This document shows, piece by piece, positions 24,393-33,323 of a DNA stretch of 64,000 nt. Position numbers and translations under genes: made by a program. Source of the DNA: Bacteroidales bacterium (GTDB lineage: Bacteria > Bacteroidota > Bacteroidia > Bacteroidales > UBA932); assembly GCA_024401745.1 (NCBI GenBank), contig JAKSKK010000001.1:1-64000 (forward strand). The letters run 5' to 3'. A model generated the notes under the pieces. That model saw nothing but the letters and a program-made list of their open reading frames with translations, ran no database searches and had not been told where the DNA came from. Each line of letters begins with the position of its first letter. Position 1 is the stretch's first letter.

Positions 24393-25295
24393 ATGAATAG
24401 ACTTGCTAGATTATTCGCAATATCTTTGGTTTCGATGATGGCGATGAGCTGCGCTCAGAAGAGCATCGACGTGCTGATTGTATCAGGTCAGAACAATCAT
24501 AACTGGCCGGTAAGCCACGTGGCCCTGCAGCAGATAATGAACCAGTCAGGCCTGTTCAATGCAGACGTGGCCCTCACTCCCGAGGCTGGCGGAGACATGA
24601 ACACCTTCCGTCCCGACTTCAGCAGGTATGACGTCGTGATCATGGATTACAACGGCGACGACTGGCCGGAGCCCACCCGCAATGCTTTCGTGGACTTCGT
24701 ACAGAACGGAGGCGGTCTTGTGATCTATCATGCTGCCGACAATGCCTTCACTGACTGGGAGGAGTTCAACAGGATGATAGCTCTCGGTGGCTGGGGCGGA
24801 CGTGACGAGAAGTCCGGCCCCTACTGCTTCCTCGAGAACGGCGAGCTCACCTGCGACTATACTCCGGGTCCCGGAGGCAACCATGGCCAGCAGCGCGAGT
24901 ATCAGATGCATTGCCGCAATGCCAGTCACCCCATTACCAAGGGCCTGCCCGACAACTGGATGCACGGCCGCGACGAGATGTACGACAGCATGCGCGGACC
25001 CGCGAACATCGGCGACCTTCTCTATTCCGGCCAGACTGATGCCGCCACCGGCGGAAGCGGCCGCGAGGAGCCTCTCGTGTTCACCGTGGACTACGGCGAC
25101 GCCCGCATCTTCCACATCATGATAGGTCATGCAGGCGATAGCCTGGAGGATAATCCTGCCATGCAGTGCGTTGGATTCCAGACACTTATGCTCCGCGGAA
25201 CCGAGTGGGCCGCCACTGGAAAGGTCACTCAGAAGGTGCCTGCCGACTTCCCCTCATGCGAAGCTCCCAGCTTCAGACCTGAATATCACGAATAG
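24393..25295 (+). CDS. ThuA-like domain lipoprotein
   Basis: A 300-residue protein with a lipoprotein signal (MAMSC) and a single ThuA-like (class I glutamine-amidotransferase-like) domain: VLIVSGQNNHNWPVS, YDVVIMDYNGDDWP, GGGLVIYHAADNAF, and late HPITKGLPDNW and FHIMIGHAGDS. ThuA was named from a rhizobial trehalose-utilisation locus, and many members near Gfo/Idh genes are thought to act on oxidised sugars; none of this is proven for this one. It follows the oxidoreductase by 28 bases. Confidence 0.85.
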   Translation: MNRLARLFAISLVSMMAMSCAQKSIDVLIVSGQNNHNWPVSHVALQQIMNQSGLFNADVALTPEAGGDMNTFRPDFSRYDVVIMDYNGDDWPEPTRNAFVDFVQNGGGLVIYHAADNAFTDWEEFNRMIALGGWGGRDEKSGPYCFLENGELTCDYTPGPGGNHGQQREYQMHCRNASHPITKGLPDNWMHGRDEMYDSMRGPANIGDLLYSGQTDAATGGSGREEPLVFTVDYGDARIFHIMIGHAGDSLEDNPAMQCVGFQTLMLRGTEWAATGKVTQKVPADFPSCEAPSFRPEYHE

Positions 25296-25300
25296 CATCG

Positions 25301-26596
25301 ATGAGTCTTTCCGGCAGAACAGCTAAGGGCTTGCTGGCCGTCAGTCCTCTGGTGGTCTTCCTTGCGGCGTATCTGGTATCGTCGATATTCGCAGGTGACT
25401 TCTACAGGGTGCCTGTTTCGTCAGCTTTCCTGCTGGCGGGCATATACGCCATCTGCATCACCAAAGGCAAGGTGCGCGAACGCGTTGCCATATTCTCCAG
25501 AGGCGCCGGCGATTCCAAGGTGCTGCTGATGATATGGATATTCATCCTGGCGGGCGCTTTCGCCGGAACAGCCAGGGACATCGGTGCCGTGGACGCGACA
25601 GTGAATGCCACGCTCGCCATCATTCCGGCGAAGATGCTCTTTGCCGGCTTCTTCCTCACCGCCTGCTTCATATCGATGTCCATAGGCACCAGTGTGGGTA
25701 CTATAGTGGCACTGATGCCTATTGCGGGCGGAATTGCCGCCCAGACGGGCACCGCGCTGCCGTATATGGCCGCGATAATAGTCGGAGGCGCGTTCTTCGG
25801 AGACAACCTTTCATTCATATCCGACACTACGATTGCCGCTACCCGTGCCCTGGGCTGCGAGATGAGCGACAAGTTCAAGGTGAACATAAGGATAGTCCTG
25901 CCTGCCGTCGTGGTGGTGACGGCCATCTATATTATAACGGGGCAGAGCGTTTCGGCCGTGCCGTCTGTCGGAGCTGCTGAATGGTATCTGATCCTGCCAT
26001 ATCTGGCTGTGATCGTCATGGCTCTGCTTGGCGTGGACGTGATGGCGCTTCTGGTTCTCGGCCTTGTGATGAATGCAGTTCTCGGCTTCGTGACCGGTGC
26101 GTTCGGATGGGTGGGCTTCCTGGAGTCAGTAGGAAAGGGTATTGCAGGCATGTCTGACCTCATAGTGGTCACAATGCTTGCCGGAGGCCTTCTGGAGATC
26201 ATCAGGCACAATGGCGGCCTCGACTTTATAATAGAATCGCTTACCAGAAACATACGAGGAAAGAGGGGAGCGGAGTTCAGCATAGCAGGCCTTGTGTGCC
26301 TTGCCAATCTGTGTACGGCCAACAACACTATCGCCATCATTACGACCGGTGGAATAGCCAAGGATATCACTGACCGCTTCGGCCTCGACCCCCGCAAGAC
26401 CGCCAGCATCATGGACACTTTCTCCTGTCTGGTGCAGGGCATTATTCCTTACGGAGCGCAGCTTCTGATGGCGTCCGGACTGGCCGGAATATCGCCTACA
26501 TCCATAATCCCGTACCTGTTCTATCCTCTCGTGATGGGAATCTGCGCCGTTGTGTGCATCATTTTCCGGCTTCCGAAGAATTACCGAGGTGTTTGA
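25301..26596 (+). CDS. NhaC-family Na+/H+ antiporter-like transporter
   Basis: A 431-residue inner-membrane protein with about 11 hydrophobic helices. The stretch GGAFFGDNLSFISDTTIAATRALGCEMSDKF is the hallmark of the NhaC family (cited here for its position near residue 165-195). It probably exchanges Na+ for H+, though some relatives carry organic acids. It starts 5 bases after the ThuA gene stop and is the last gene of that operon. In a cell predicted to use a Na+-type V-ATPase it would help set the sodium gradient. Confidence 0.85.
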   Translation: MSLSGRTAKGLLAVSPLVVFLAAYLVSSIFAGDFYRVPVSSAFLLAGIYAICITKGKVRERVAIFSRGAGDSKVLLMIWIFILAGAFAGTARDIGAVDATVNATLAIIPAKMLFAGFFLTACFISMSIGTSVGTIVALMPIAGGIAAQTGTALPYMAAIIVGGAFFGDNLSFISDTTIAATRALGCEMSDKFKVNIRIVLPAVVVVTAIYIITGQSVSAVPSVGAAEWYLILPYLAVIVMALLGVDVMALLVLGLVMNAVLGFVTGAFGWVGFLESVGKGIAGMSDLIVVTMLAGGLLEIIRHNGGLDFIIESLTRNIRGKRGAEFSIAGLVCLANLCTANNTIAIITTGGIAKDITDRFGLDPRKTASIMDTFSCLVQGIIPYGAQLLMASGLAGISPTSIIPYLFYPLVMGICAVVCIIFRLPKNYRGV

Positions 26597-26667
26597 AAGT
26601 AATAGATTGAAATACAATATTTAAAACAAATAAGTTGAAATAGCTAACATTTTTGTTATAGTGTAAA
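26597..26667. other. AT-rich spacer before murF
   Basis: This 71-base spacer is strikingly A/T-rich against its neighbours and should hold the murF promoter. I do not see a clear TAnnTTTG box in it; ATTTTTGTTATA near 26650 is the closest material. Nothing else is recognised. Confidence 0.35.
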
Positions 26668-27984
26668 ATGGGTTCATTTTTGTATGAAAAATACCGCGAA
26701 TGCGGCTTCCTTGTCACAACTGACAGCCGAGCTCTGACCGGCGGCGAAATATTCTTCGCCCTGCGTGGCGAAAACTTTGATGGAAACAAGTTTGCCTTGT
26801 CCGCACTTGAGAAGGGTGCTGCCTTTGCAGTGGTCAATGACGATGCAGAGCTGGGTGACGACCCGCGTCTGGTTCCCGTTCCCGATCCGTTCACGGCTCT
26901 TCGTGAACTGGCAATCGAGCACAGGCAGAACCTCGACATTCCCGTAATAGGACTTACGGGCACCAACGGCAAGACCACGACCAAGGAACTGATTGCGGCC
27001 GTTCTTTCCCGCAAGTTCAAAGTCACCGCGACCAAGGGCAATCTCAACAACGACATAGGCGTTCCCCTCAGCGTCCTCACAATTACACCCGATACAGAGA
27101 TAGCCGTCATCGAGATGGGCGCCAGCCATCCTGATGATATCGCAAAGCTTGTCCCCGTCAGCCAGCCTAGCTGCGGCCTCATAACAAACGTTGGCAAGGC
27201 CCATCTTCTGGGCTTCGGCTCATTCGAAGGTGTGAAGGCGGCGAAGGGTGAACTCTACAGATGGCTCGGCTCGCATCCCGGTTCTTTCATCTTCCTGAAC
27301 GAGGATGATGCCGACCTGAAGCCCATGGCAGAGGCTCAGCCTTGTGCAAAGCATGGCTATGGCATTGATTATCAGGGTGTAGAGCTGATTCCTGCAACGC
27401 CGGCAGAACCTTTCCTCAGGCTCCGTCTTGACGGAAGAATGATATGCACCCAGCTTGTGGGAGCATACAATGCCACGAACGTGCTTGCCGCGATTGCAGT
27501 AGGTGAGTACTTCGGCGTTTCCCGTGAAGATGCAATCAGTGCCGTGTCTTCATACGAGCCTACGAACAAGCGTTCGCAGATGGTCAAGACCGAGCGCAAC
27601 ACTCTGATCGTGGATGCGTACAATGCCAATCCTTCTTCGATGTCTGCCGCTCTGGACAACTTCTCACATGTGGAAGCTCCTGTGAAGCTGGCTCTTCTTG
27701 GCGACATGAGGGAACTTGGCACCGACTCGGTCAAGGAGCATGCGAAGATCGTATGGAAGCTCTGTTCCGAGGGAATAGATGCATATCTGGTGGGTGATGA
27801 GTTCCGCAAGGCCCTTGCCCAGCTGGGCATTGACCCTTGCTCAGGGGAGACATGCATCTGCGGCTGCTTCGATGATTCCGAGGCTCTTGCGTCCTTCCTT
27901 GAGGAGAATCCAGTGAATGGAGCCATGGTGCTCGTTAAGGGGTCCAGAGGCATTCAGATGGAAAAGACATTAGCTAAACTATAG
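26668..27984 (+). CDS. murF: UDP-N-acetylmuramoyl-tripeptide--D-alanyl-D-alanine ligase
   Basis: MurF adds the D-Ala-D-Ala dipeptide to the peptidoglycan precursor in the cytosol. The 438-residue protein has the Mur ligase P-loop GLTGTNGKTTTKE (about residue 93-105), the KGNLNNDIGVPLS stretch, IEMGASHPDDI, and the C-terminal domain with DAYNANPSSMSAAL and GDMRELG. Length and motif order fit MurF rather than MurC, MurD or MurE. Its last 6 bases overlap the convergent HhH/barrel gene. Confidence 0.95.
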   Translation: MGSFLYEKYRECGFLVTTDSRALTGGEIFFALRGENFDGNKFALSALEKGAAFAVVNDDAELGDDPRLVPVPDPFTALRELAIEHRQNLDIPVIGLTGTNGKTTTKELIAAVLSRKFKVTATKGNLNNDIGVPLSVLTITPDTEIAVIEMGASHPDDIAKLVPVSQPSCGLITNVGKAHLLGFGSFEGVKAAKGELYRWLGSHPGSFIFLNEDDADLKPMAEAQPCAKHGYGIDYQGVELIPATPAEPFLRLRLDGRMICTQLVGAYNATNVLAAIAVGEYFGVSREDAISAVSSYEPTNKRSQMVKTERNTLIVDAYNANPSSMSAALDNFSHVEAPVKLALLGDMRELGTDSVKEHAKIVWKLCSEGIDAYLVGDEFRKALAQLGIDPCSGETCICGCFDDSEALASFLEENPVNGAMVLVKGSRGIQMEKTLAKL

Positions 27985-29562
27985 CTTTAGCTGATATTGG
28001 ATTTTAATCTCAGTCTTAGGAGATTTATCAGTTAAGTTCCAAGGATATCTGACAGTGCTTGCACGTAGGTGCAGGCACTGTTTTCCGTATTTGTAAGAGG
28101 CGACTACGCTTGCTGAAAAACCTCTTCCGTAATAGGCAGGGACGTTGAAACTCCCCGGGGCGTCGCGCTCGTAGACGTATATCCTGTCGGGCCAGTTGTC
28201 TATCTTGAAGAGAGCGAATCTGATGTAGGCAGACAGCTTGGATTTGTGGCCGGCTTCGGCATACCAGAACCAGGAGGAGGACTGGCACCAGACCCTGTCG
28301 TATCGCCCGGAAAGCGTCCAGCTGCCGTAGCCGAGACTGCCCTCGGCCCTGGCCTCGATCCTCGTCGGATTCTTGTCTTCGGGCTTGTATGTGGCTTTCA
28401 TCCTGAGAGTCGGAGACAGCGTGAACTGCCCTAGTACGATGGTCGGACTTACTTTAAGTAAAGCTTTATATGAAGTATGCCAAACTGCATCAATTGTGGT
28501 GGTAATCCACTTATTCTCAAATCCTGCTACTGTCTGATGGGCACCCTTTGTGAATTTGTGGAGAATGGCCGTCTTCATTCCGTATGCCGGTGCCCAGGAG
28601 AGGCCCGAGAGTGCCGAAATTCCTCCTGCCTGGCTGAGGCAGGCCTCGCCATAGAAACAGACGCTGCCCATGCCCGCCTGCCAGTCGGCAGAGAAGGCCG
28701 GGCCTATCTTCCTGTCGTACACGGCGCTTGCGCCAAGACTGACTGTCTTGCCGTTCCATGACACATGGCCAAGTGCTGTGCCCGGCCAGGCCCAGGCCGC
28801 GCTTGCGCTCCATCTGCCGAACTCGAAGTCGGCCCCGGCACCATGCAGGCTGCGGGTGAAGGACTTCGATGCCGACAGACCAGTGCCCTTGCGCATCATT
28901 GCCGTGACGCTGGAATACGAACTCAGGCTGAATCCGCTCCACTGGGCGAGCCCCTGGCCGAACCTGGCATTGAAGTCGCCTGCCACAATCTTGCCCAGAT
29001 GCCTTTTCCCATAGTAGGCGATGCTTGCAGTGCCCGGGGTGATCCGGCCGTCGGAGTAGGTCGTCCTGCTGCCCCAGTTAAGCTCAAGCTTCTCTGCAAG
29101 TAAAAGATTGTATTTCGCTCCATAGCAATAATCTACGTTGCTAGGCACGTCCGCTTTCATAGCTGCTCTGAGCATTATTGCATGGCTTGCCTTCCTGCTG
29201 CCCGTGCTGCCGGGGGCGTTTGCCGATTCAAGGCTGCAGAAACAGCTCAGGGCTGTTGCCAGAGCAGGGGAGAAGCCGTCGACCAGGCCGAGCTCGGACC
29301 ATGACAGTATGTCGCCGCTGCGCTCCATGTAGTCCAGCAGCGACGCCGCCTGGTATTCCGTGAACATGCCGGACGAGAGCAGCCTGCTCCTGCCGCAGCC
29401 GTTCAGCTTCAGGGGGTGGTCGGCAAAGGCCTCGAACCTCTCCATGGTCTGTTCGTCCAGTTCCTCGATGTCGGATGCACCGGTTATGGCAAGAATGGCC
29501 GCGTCCCTGTCGGTGACGGGCATGACGGCAAGAAACGCCGCCATAAGGAGGAATATTTTCAT
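27979..29562 (-). CDS. Exported helix-hairpin-helix plus beta-barrel-like protein
   Basis: A 527-residue protein with a signal peptide (MKIFLLMAAFLAVMPV). Residues about 20-115 carry helix-hairpin-helix-like units (HPLKLNGCGRSRLLSSGMF, then SWSELGLVDGFSPALATAL), resembling ComEA-type repeats. The rest (about 140-527) is a run of alternating, aromatic-rich strands ending in KTEIKIQYQLKL, which looks like an outer-membrane barrel. Such HhH-barrel proteins are common in Bacteroidota without a firm function; DNA binding at the surface is only a possibility. It converges on murF with a 6-base overlap. Confidence 0.7.
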   Translation of the reverse strand: MKIFLLMAAFLAVMPVTDRDAAILAITGASDIEELDEQTMERFEAFADHPLKLNGCGRSRLLSSGMFTEYQAASLLDYMERSGDILSWSELGLVDGFSPALATALSCFCSLESANAPGSTGSRKASHAIMLRAAMKADVPSNVDYCYGAKYNLLLAEKLELNWGSRTTYSDGRITPGTASIAYYGKRHLGKIVAGDFNARFGQGLAQWSGFSLSSYSSVTAMMRKGTGLSASKSFTRSLHGAGADFEFGRWSASAAWAWPGTALGHVSWNGKTVSLGASAVYDRKIGPAFSADWQAGMGSVCFYGEACLSQAGGISALSGLSWAPAYGMKTAILHKFTKGAHQTVAGFENKWITTTIDAVWHTSYKALLKVSPTIVLGQFTLSPTLRMKATYKPEDKNPTRIEARAEGSLGYGSWTLSGRYDRVWCQSSSWFWYAEAGHKSKLSAYIRFALFKIDNWPDRIYVYERDAPGSFNVPAYYGRGFSASVVASYKYGKQCLHLRASTVRYPWNLTDKSPKTEIKIQYQLKL

Positions 29563-29603
29563 AGTTCAGTCGTTTAGTTTTACGAATATAGCGAAAAAAT
29601 GAC

Positions 29604-29611
29604 TATATTTG
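29604..29611 (+). promoter_or_regulatory. -7 box for hpt-adk
   Basis: TATATTTG, an exact consensus match, 21 bases before the hpt ATG at 29633. It makes the in-frame ATG at 29609 untranscribed as a start. Confidence 0.5.
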
Positions 29612-29632
29612 GGTATTGGTCAATTATTAGTC

Positions 29633-30175
29633 ATGGATAAAATCACTTTGCACAACAAGACCTTCAAGCCGTTCATCAAAAATGACGAGTTGGAGGCCAT
29701 CATTGACAATGTCGCAGACCGTATCAATGCAGACTTCGAAGGCTGCACTGACGTACCTATCATCATCTGTGTCCTGAACGGAGCCGTAATGTTCACGGCC
29801 GCCGTCATGAAGCGCCTCAATTTCAATGTAGAACTCTGCTCGATCAAGCTCAGCTCCTATGTCGGCACCCAGTCCACCGGCACCGTGCTGGTTCCTCTCG
29901 GACTCACTTCCGACGTCAAGGACCGCAGAGTCATCATCGTCGAGGACATAGTCGACACAGGCAACACCATCGTCGCCCTCAAGGAACTCCTCTATTCGAA
30001 GGGCGCGACTGACGTGAAGATCTGCACAATGCTCATGAAACCTGACGTGTATGCAAAGCCCGACAAGCTCGACTATGTGGGCAAAGCCATCCCTAACGCG
30101 TTCATAGTAGGTTATGGCCTTGACTATGATGAACTTGGCCGTCAGTACAAAGACATTTACGTAATAGACGAATAA
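29633..30175 (+). CDS. hpt: Hypoxanthine phosphoribosyltransferase
   Basis: Salvages hypoxanthine (and often guanine) with PRPP to make IMP or GMP. The 180-residue protein has the PRPP-binding motif VIIVEDIVDTGNT and the flanking ICVLNGAVMF and SSYVGTQSTG loops. The start at 29633 (MDKITLHNKTF) is chosen because the -7 box ends at 29611. Its TAA shares its last A with the adk ATG, so the two are co-translated. Confidence 0.93.
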   Translation: MDKITLHNKTFKPFIKNDELEAIIDNVADRINADFEGCTDVPIIICVLNGAVMFTAAVMKRLNFNVELCSIKLSSYVGTQSTGTVLVPLGLTSDVKDRRVIIVEDIVDTGNTIVALKELLYSKGATDVKICTMLMKPDVYAKPDKLDYVGKAIPNAFIVGYGLDYDELGRQYKDIYVIDE

Positions 30176-30753
30176 TGAAATACTACATTCTTTTTGGTCC
30201 TCCGGGAGCAGGCAAGGGCACCCATGCCGTAGCCATTGCAGCAAAGTACAACTTCAAGCACATCTCAACAGGTGAACTCCTTCGTGGAGAAATCAAGGCA
30301 GGCACTGAGCTTGGCAAGAAAGCCAAGGAACTCATCGATGCAGGGTGCCTTGTTCCTGACGAGGTTGTTGAAGGCATGATCGAGAACGCCTTCGACACCA
30401 TCACAGGCTATGATGGCTTCCTTCTGGACGGCTTCCCTCGTACCCTTGCCCAGGCAGAGGCTCTCGACAGGATCCTTGCTGCCCGCGGCGAGTCTCTCAA
30501 TGCCGTGATCTCCATCATGATACCTGACGAGATGGTGTTCGAGCGCATCAAGCACCGCGCAGCCATCGAGGGCCGTGCCGACGATGCCTCAGACGAGATC
30601 ATCGCTAACAGAATCAAGACCTACCACAGCCAGACAGAGCCGCTCATCGACTTCTACAAGAAGGATGGCCGCTACCATGAGGTTGATGGTTATCCGGGAA
30701 CTCTGGAACAGAATCAGGCCAGAGTCCTTAAGATGGTCGAGACATTGGTCTAG
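30175..30753 (+). CDS. adk: Adenylate kinase
   Basis: Interconverts ATP + AMP and 2 ADP in the cytosol. The 192-residue protein is a short-type enzyme: P-loop FGPPGAGKGT at residues 5-14, STGELLRGE for AMP binding, LDGFPRT, and a short lid (EGRADDASDE) without zinc cysteines. It overlaps hpt by one base. Its last 26 bases overlap the end of the convergent PAP2 phosphatase gene. Confidence 0.95.
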   Translation: MKYYILFGPPGAGKGTHAVAIAAKYNFKHISTGELLRGEIKAGTELGKKAKELIDAGCLVPDEVVEGMIENAFDTITGYDGFLLDGFPRTLAQAEALDRILAARGESLNAVISIMIPDEMVFERIKHRAAIEGRADDASDEIIANRIKTYHSQTEPLIDFYKKDGRYHEVDGYPGTLEQNQARVLKMVETLV

Positions 30754-31321
30754 CGATACGCTGAGCCAGGCTGCCGATCAGGAGTCCGAAGAAGATTCCC
30801 ACGACCCAGCCGACCAGGACGTCTCCCAAGAAATGCTTGCCCACGAAAACCCTGCTTATTCCAACGAGCAGGGCCCAGATGGGCATTGCAATGTTATAGA
30901 ATTTATGGCTGCGGCTCGCGTCCATGCTCAGGCAGAGTATCGAGCAGGCGGCAAAGCCCATTGCATTGGCGGCGTGTGCGGAGAAGAATCCGTACTTGCC
31001 GCCTTTGTTCTCAAGCATGTGCAGGCCTCTGTTGAGCATTTCTGAATCCCAGCAGGGACGCAGTCTCTGCACCCAGTCCTTCACGATGTTCGCAAACTGG
31101 TCGCAGCATGTGAGGCACAGTATGCATGCCAGCAAGGCGACGATGCCTTTCTTCCATCCCAGCCTGACGAAGAGGATGACCACGACGGCCAGATAGAGAA
31201 TGTACCAGCTGTTCTTGTATGAGAAGAACTGCCAGATTCCGTCGCTTATCGTGCTGTTCAGGCTGTTGATTGCCAGGGTCACGTCCTTGTCGAGGTGGTG
31301 GACCTGCTGGAACAATGTCAT
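30728..31321 (-). CDS. PAP2-superfamily membrane phosphatase
   Basis: A 197-residue inner-membrane protein with 5-6 hydrophobic helices. The three PAP2 phosphatase motifs are present: KDWVQRLRP (KxxxxxxRP), FSAHAANA (a variant of PSGH, with Ala in place of Gly) and [12 protein letters not shown] (SRxxxxxHxxxD). It probably dephosphorylates a lipid such as undecaprenyl-PP or phosphatidate. The start at 31321 shares ATGA with the obgE stop; an upstream ATG at 31339 would overlap obgE further. The gene is third in an operon with a lipid-kinase-like gene. Confidence 0.87.
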   Translation of the reverse strand: MTLFQQVHHLDKDVTLAINSLNSTISDGIWQFFSYKNSWYILYLAVVVILFVRLGWKKGIVALLACILCLTCCDQFANIVKDWVQRLRPCWDSEMLNRGLHMLENKGGKYGFFSAHAANAMGFAACSILCLSMDASRSHKFYNIAMPIWALLVGISRVFVGKHFLGDVLVGWVVGIFFGLLIGSLAQRIARPMSRPS

Positions 31322-32310
31322 TTCTGCAACGCCGTCCATAGTTTATCCTTCAGTTTGTCGAGATTGTAATTGCTTGCAGATGAGATGAATACATGAGGAA
31401 GACGCTTGGGTAGGGTCTTCTCGAGTTCCTTCTCTATCTCTTCGTCGATGATGTCGCACTTGGTGATGGCGAGCACTCTCTGCTTGTCTAGCAGTTCGGG
31501 ATTGTAGAGCTTGAGCTCCTTCAGGAGGGTCTTGTAGCTCGCGGCTATGTCGTCCTCCTCGCAGCTTACCATGAACAGGAGCACGGAATTCCTCTCGATG
31601 TGCCTGAGGAACCTCGTGCCTATGCCCTTGCCCTCGTGAGCGCCCTCGATGATGCCCGGGATGTCGGCCATCACGAACGATCGGTCGTCGTGATAACGGA
31701 CGATTCCGAGGTTTGGCTCAAGAGTGGTGAAGGCATAGTTCGCTATCTTGGGCTTGGCTGAAGTGATGGTGGCCAGAAGGGTGGACTTGCCTGCATTGGG
31801 GAATCCCACGAGGCCTACGTCGGCCAGAAGCTTCAGCTCGAGGATGAACACGCCCTCCTCGCCGTCTTCACCCGGCTGTGCGTATCTTGGAGTCTGGTTG
31901 GTGGCTGTCTTGAAGTGGTCGTTGCCCCAGCCGCCCTTGCCTCCCTGGCACAGGATGCGCTCCTCGCCGGCCTCCATCATCTCGAAGATGACTTCCTCGG
32001 TCTCGGCATCCTTCACTACGGTGCCGATAGGGACGTCGAGAACGATGTCGGCGCCGTTCTTGCCGTGGCTGAGGGCCGCTCCGCCCTTCTCTCCGTCATC
32101 TGCCTTTATGTGCTTGCGGTACTTGAGGTGGATGAGCGTCCAGAACTGGGGGTTGGCCTTGAGTATGATGTGTCCTCCGCGGCCGCCGTCACCTCCGTCG
32201 GGGCCTCCCTTGGGAATGTACTTGGCCCTGTGAAGGTGCATGGAGCCTGCTCCGCCGTGGCCGGAGGCGCAGTATATCTTTACGTAGTCTATGAAATTGG
32301 ATTCTGCCAT
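31318..32310 (-). CDS. obgE: Obg-family GTPase
   Basis: An essential GTPase linked to 50S ribosome assembly and stress responses. The 330-residue protein has the glycine-rich Obg fold at the N-terminus ([31 protein letters not shown], in pieces), followed by the G domain with [19 protein letters not shown] and ITKCDI. It ends right after the G domain and lacks the optional C-terminal extension. ATGA overlap with the PAP2 gene downstream; 13 bases after the lipid-kinase-like gene. Confidence 0.95.
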   Translation of the reverse strand: MAESNFIDYVKIYCASGHGGAGSMHLHRAKYIPKGGPDGGDGGRGGHIILKANPQFWTLIHLKYRKHIKADDGEKGGAALSHGKNGADIVLDVPIGTVVKDAETEEVIFEMMEAGEERILCQGGKGGWGNDHFKTATNQTPRYAQPGEDGEEGVFILELKLLADVGLVGFPNAGKSTLLATITSAKPKIANYAFTTLEPNLGIVRYHDDRSFVMADIPGIIEGAHEGKGIGTRFLRHIERNSVLLFMVSCEEDDIAASYKTLLKELKLYNPELLDKQRVLAITKCDIIDEEIEKELEKTLPKRLPHVFISSASNYNLDKLKDKLWTALQK

Positions 32311-32323
32311 GTTTCTATGCTTG

Positions 32324-33268
32324 TCAGCCCTTTATCACATTGATCTGGCGGTTTGCCATCTCGATGCTGATGGGCAGGTTGCCTTCGATTTCTCCGTCAA
32401 GTTCTATGATGTCGGCGGAGTCGGCGTCCAGGGGAACCACCTGCAGTGATGTGCAGCGTCCGCAGATGAGACTGCTGGAGTCAGTGATCTTGCCGTCGAA
32501 CAGGTGGGGAAGGAGCTTGAGCATCCTGCCGAGAGGCATCTTGGGAATGATGGTGTAGTCGAGCAGATTGTCGTCGAACATAGCGCCGGGTACCTGGCGC
32601 ATGCCGCTTCCAGAATACTTGCCGTTGCCGAGAGCCATTGAGTAGATGAGACCTTCGTATGCCGTTTTGCCGTCAGCTATGACCTTGACGTTCAGGGTGT
32701 TGAGCGTGCGCATGGTGTGATACAGCGCGTTCAGGTAGATGCGCTTCCCGCGCATTCCGGCCTCCTTCTGCATGTTGACCCTCTTGCATACGTGGGGGTC
32801 GAAGCCTATGCCTCCGATGTTGGTCATGTAGCTCATCTTGTTGTCAGCACAGTTCACCTGCACGACATCCATCCTGGTGAAGGATTCCTTCTTGATGAGG
32901 TCGACCACGTCGCTCACGTCGTGGGGGACTCCGAGAGACTTTATCCAGTCATTTCCAGAGCCTATGGGCATGACTCCGAGATAGAAGTCTTCGGTAGGGG
33001 TGCCTGTCCAGTCGCAGAACTTCGCGACGCCGTTCATGACTTCGTGTATGCTTCCGTCGCCTCCGACGGCAACGATGTGCCTGTAGCCTTCGACGGCGGC
33101 GTCGTATGCGAGCCCCATGGCGTGCCTTTTGTAGTCAGTGTATGCCGTGACATACCTGATGCCAAGCTTCTCCATCTTGTGCTCGGCGGGAACCCACTCT
33201 GACATGGTCTTGCCAGATCCTGCTCGCGGGTTAACTATGAAATACCATTCGGTCTTGGTCTCAGTCAT
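32324..33268 (-). CDS. Diacylglycerol/lipid kinase family protein
   Basis: A 314-residue cytosolic protein of the DagK/LCB5 fold: [13 protein letters not shown] at the N-terminus, [13 protein letters not shown] for the nucleotide, and [11 protein letters not shown]. It likely phosphorylates diacylglycerol, a sphingoid base or ceramide; Bacteroidota make sphingolipids, so the latter cannot be excluded. An exact TAATTTTG box ends 4 bases before the ATG, so the operon (this gene, obgE, PAP2) would begin with a nearly leaderless message. Confidence 0.88.
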   Translation of the reverse strand: MTETKTEWYFIVNPRAGSGKTMSEWVPAEHKMEKLGIRYVTAYTDYKRHAMGLAYDAAVEGYRHIVAVGGDGSIHEVMNGVAKFCDWTGTPTEDFYLGVMPIGSGNDWIKSLGVPHDVSDVVDLIKKESFTRMDVVQVNCADNKMSYMTNIGGIGFDPHVCKRVNMQKEAGMRGKRIYLNALYHTMRTLNTLNVKVIADGKTAYEGLIYSMALGNGKYSGSGMRQVPGAMFDDNLLDYTIIPKMPLGRMLKLLPHLFDGKITDSSSLICGRCTSLQVVPLDADSADIIELDGEIEGNLPISIEMANRQINVIKG

Positions 33269-33272
33269 GCTG

Positions 33273-33280
33273 CAAAATTA
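33273..33280 (-). promoter_or_regulatory. -7 box for the lipid kinase-obgE-PAP2 operon
   Basis: TAATTTTG on the minus strand, an exact TAnnTTTG match, 4 bases before the ATG at 33268. Confidence 0.55.
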
Positions 33281-33292
33281 GGAATTTTTTAT

Positions 33293-33300
33293 TAAATTTG
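33293..33300 (+). promoter_or_regulatory. -7 box for the parAB operon
   Basis: TAAATTTG, an exact consensus match, 23 bases before the parA ATG at 33324. Confidence 0.55.
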
Positions 33301-33323
33301 CATTTCTATATAGAAGTTAGTAA

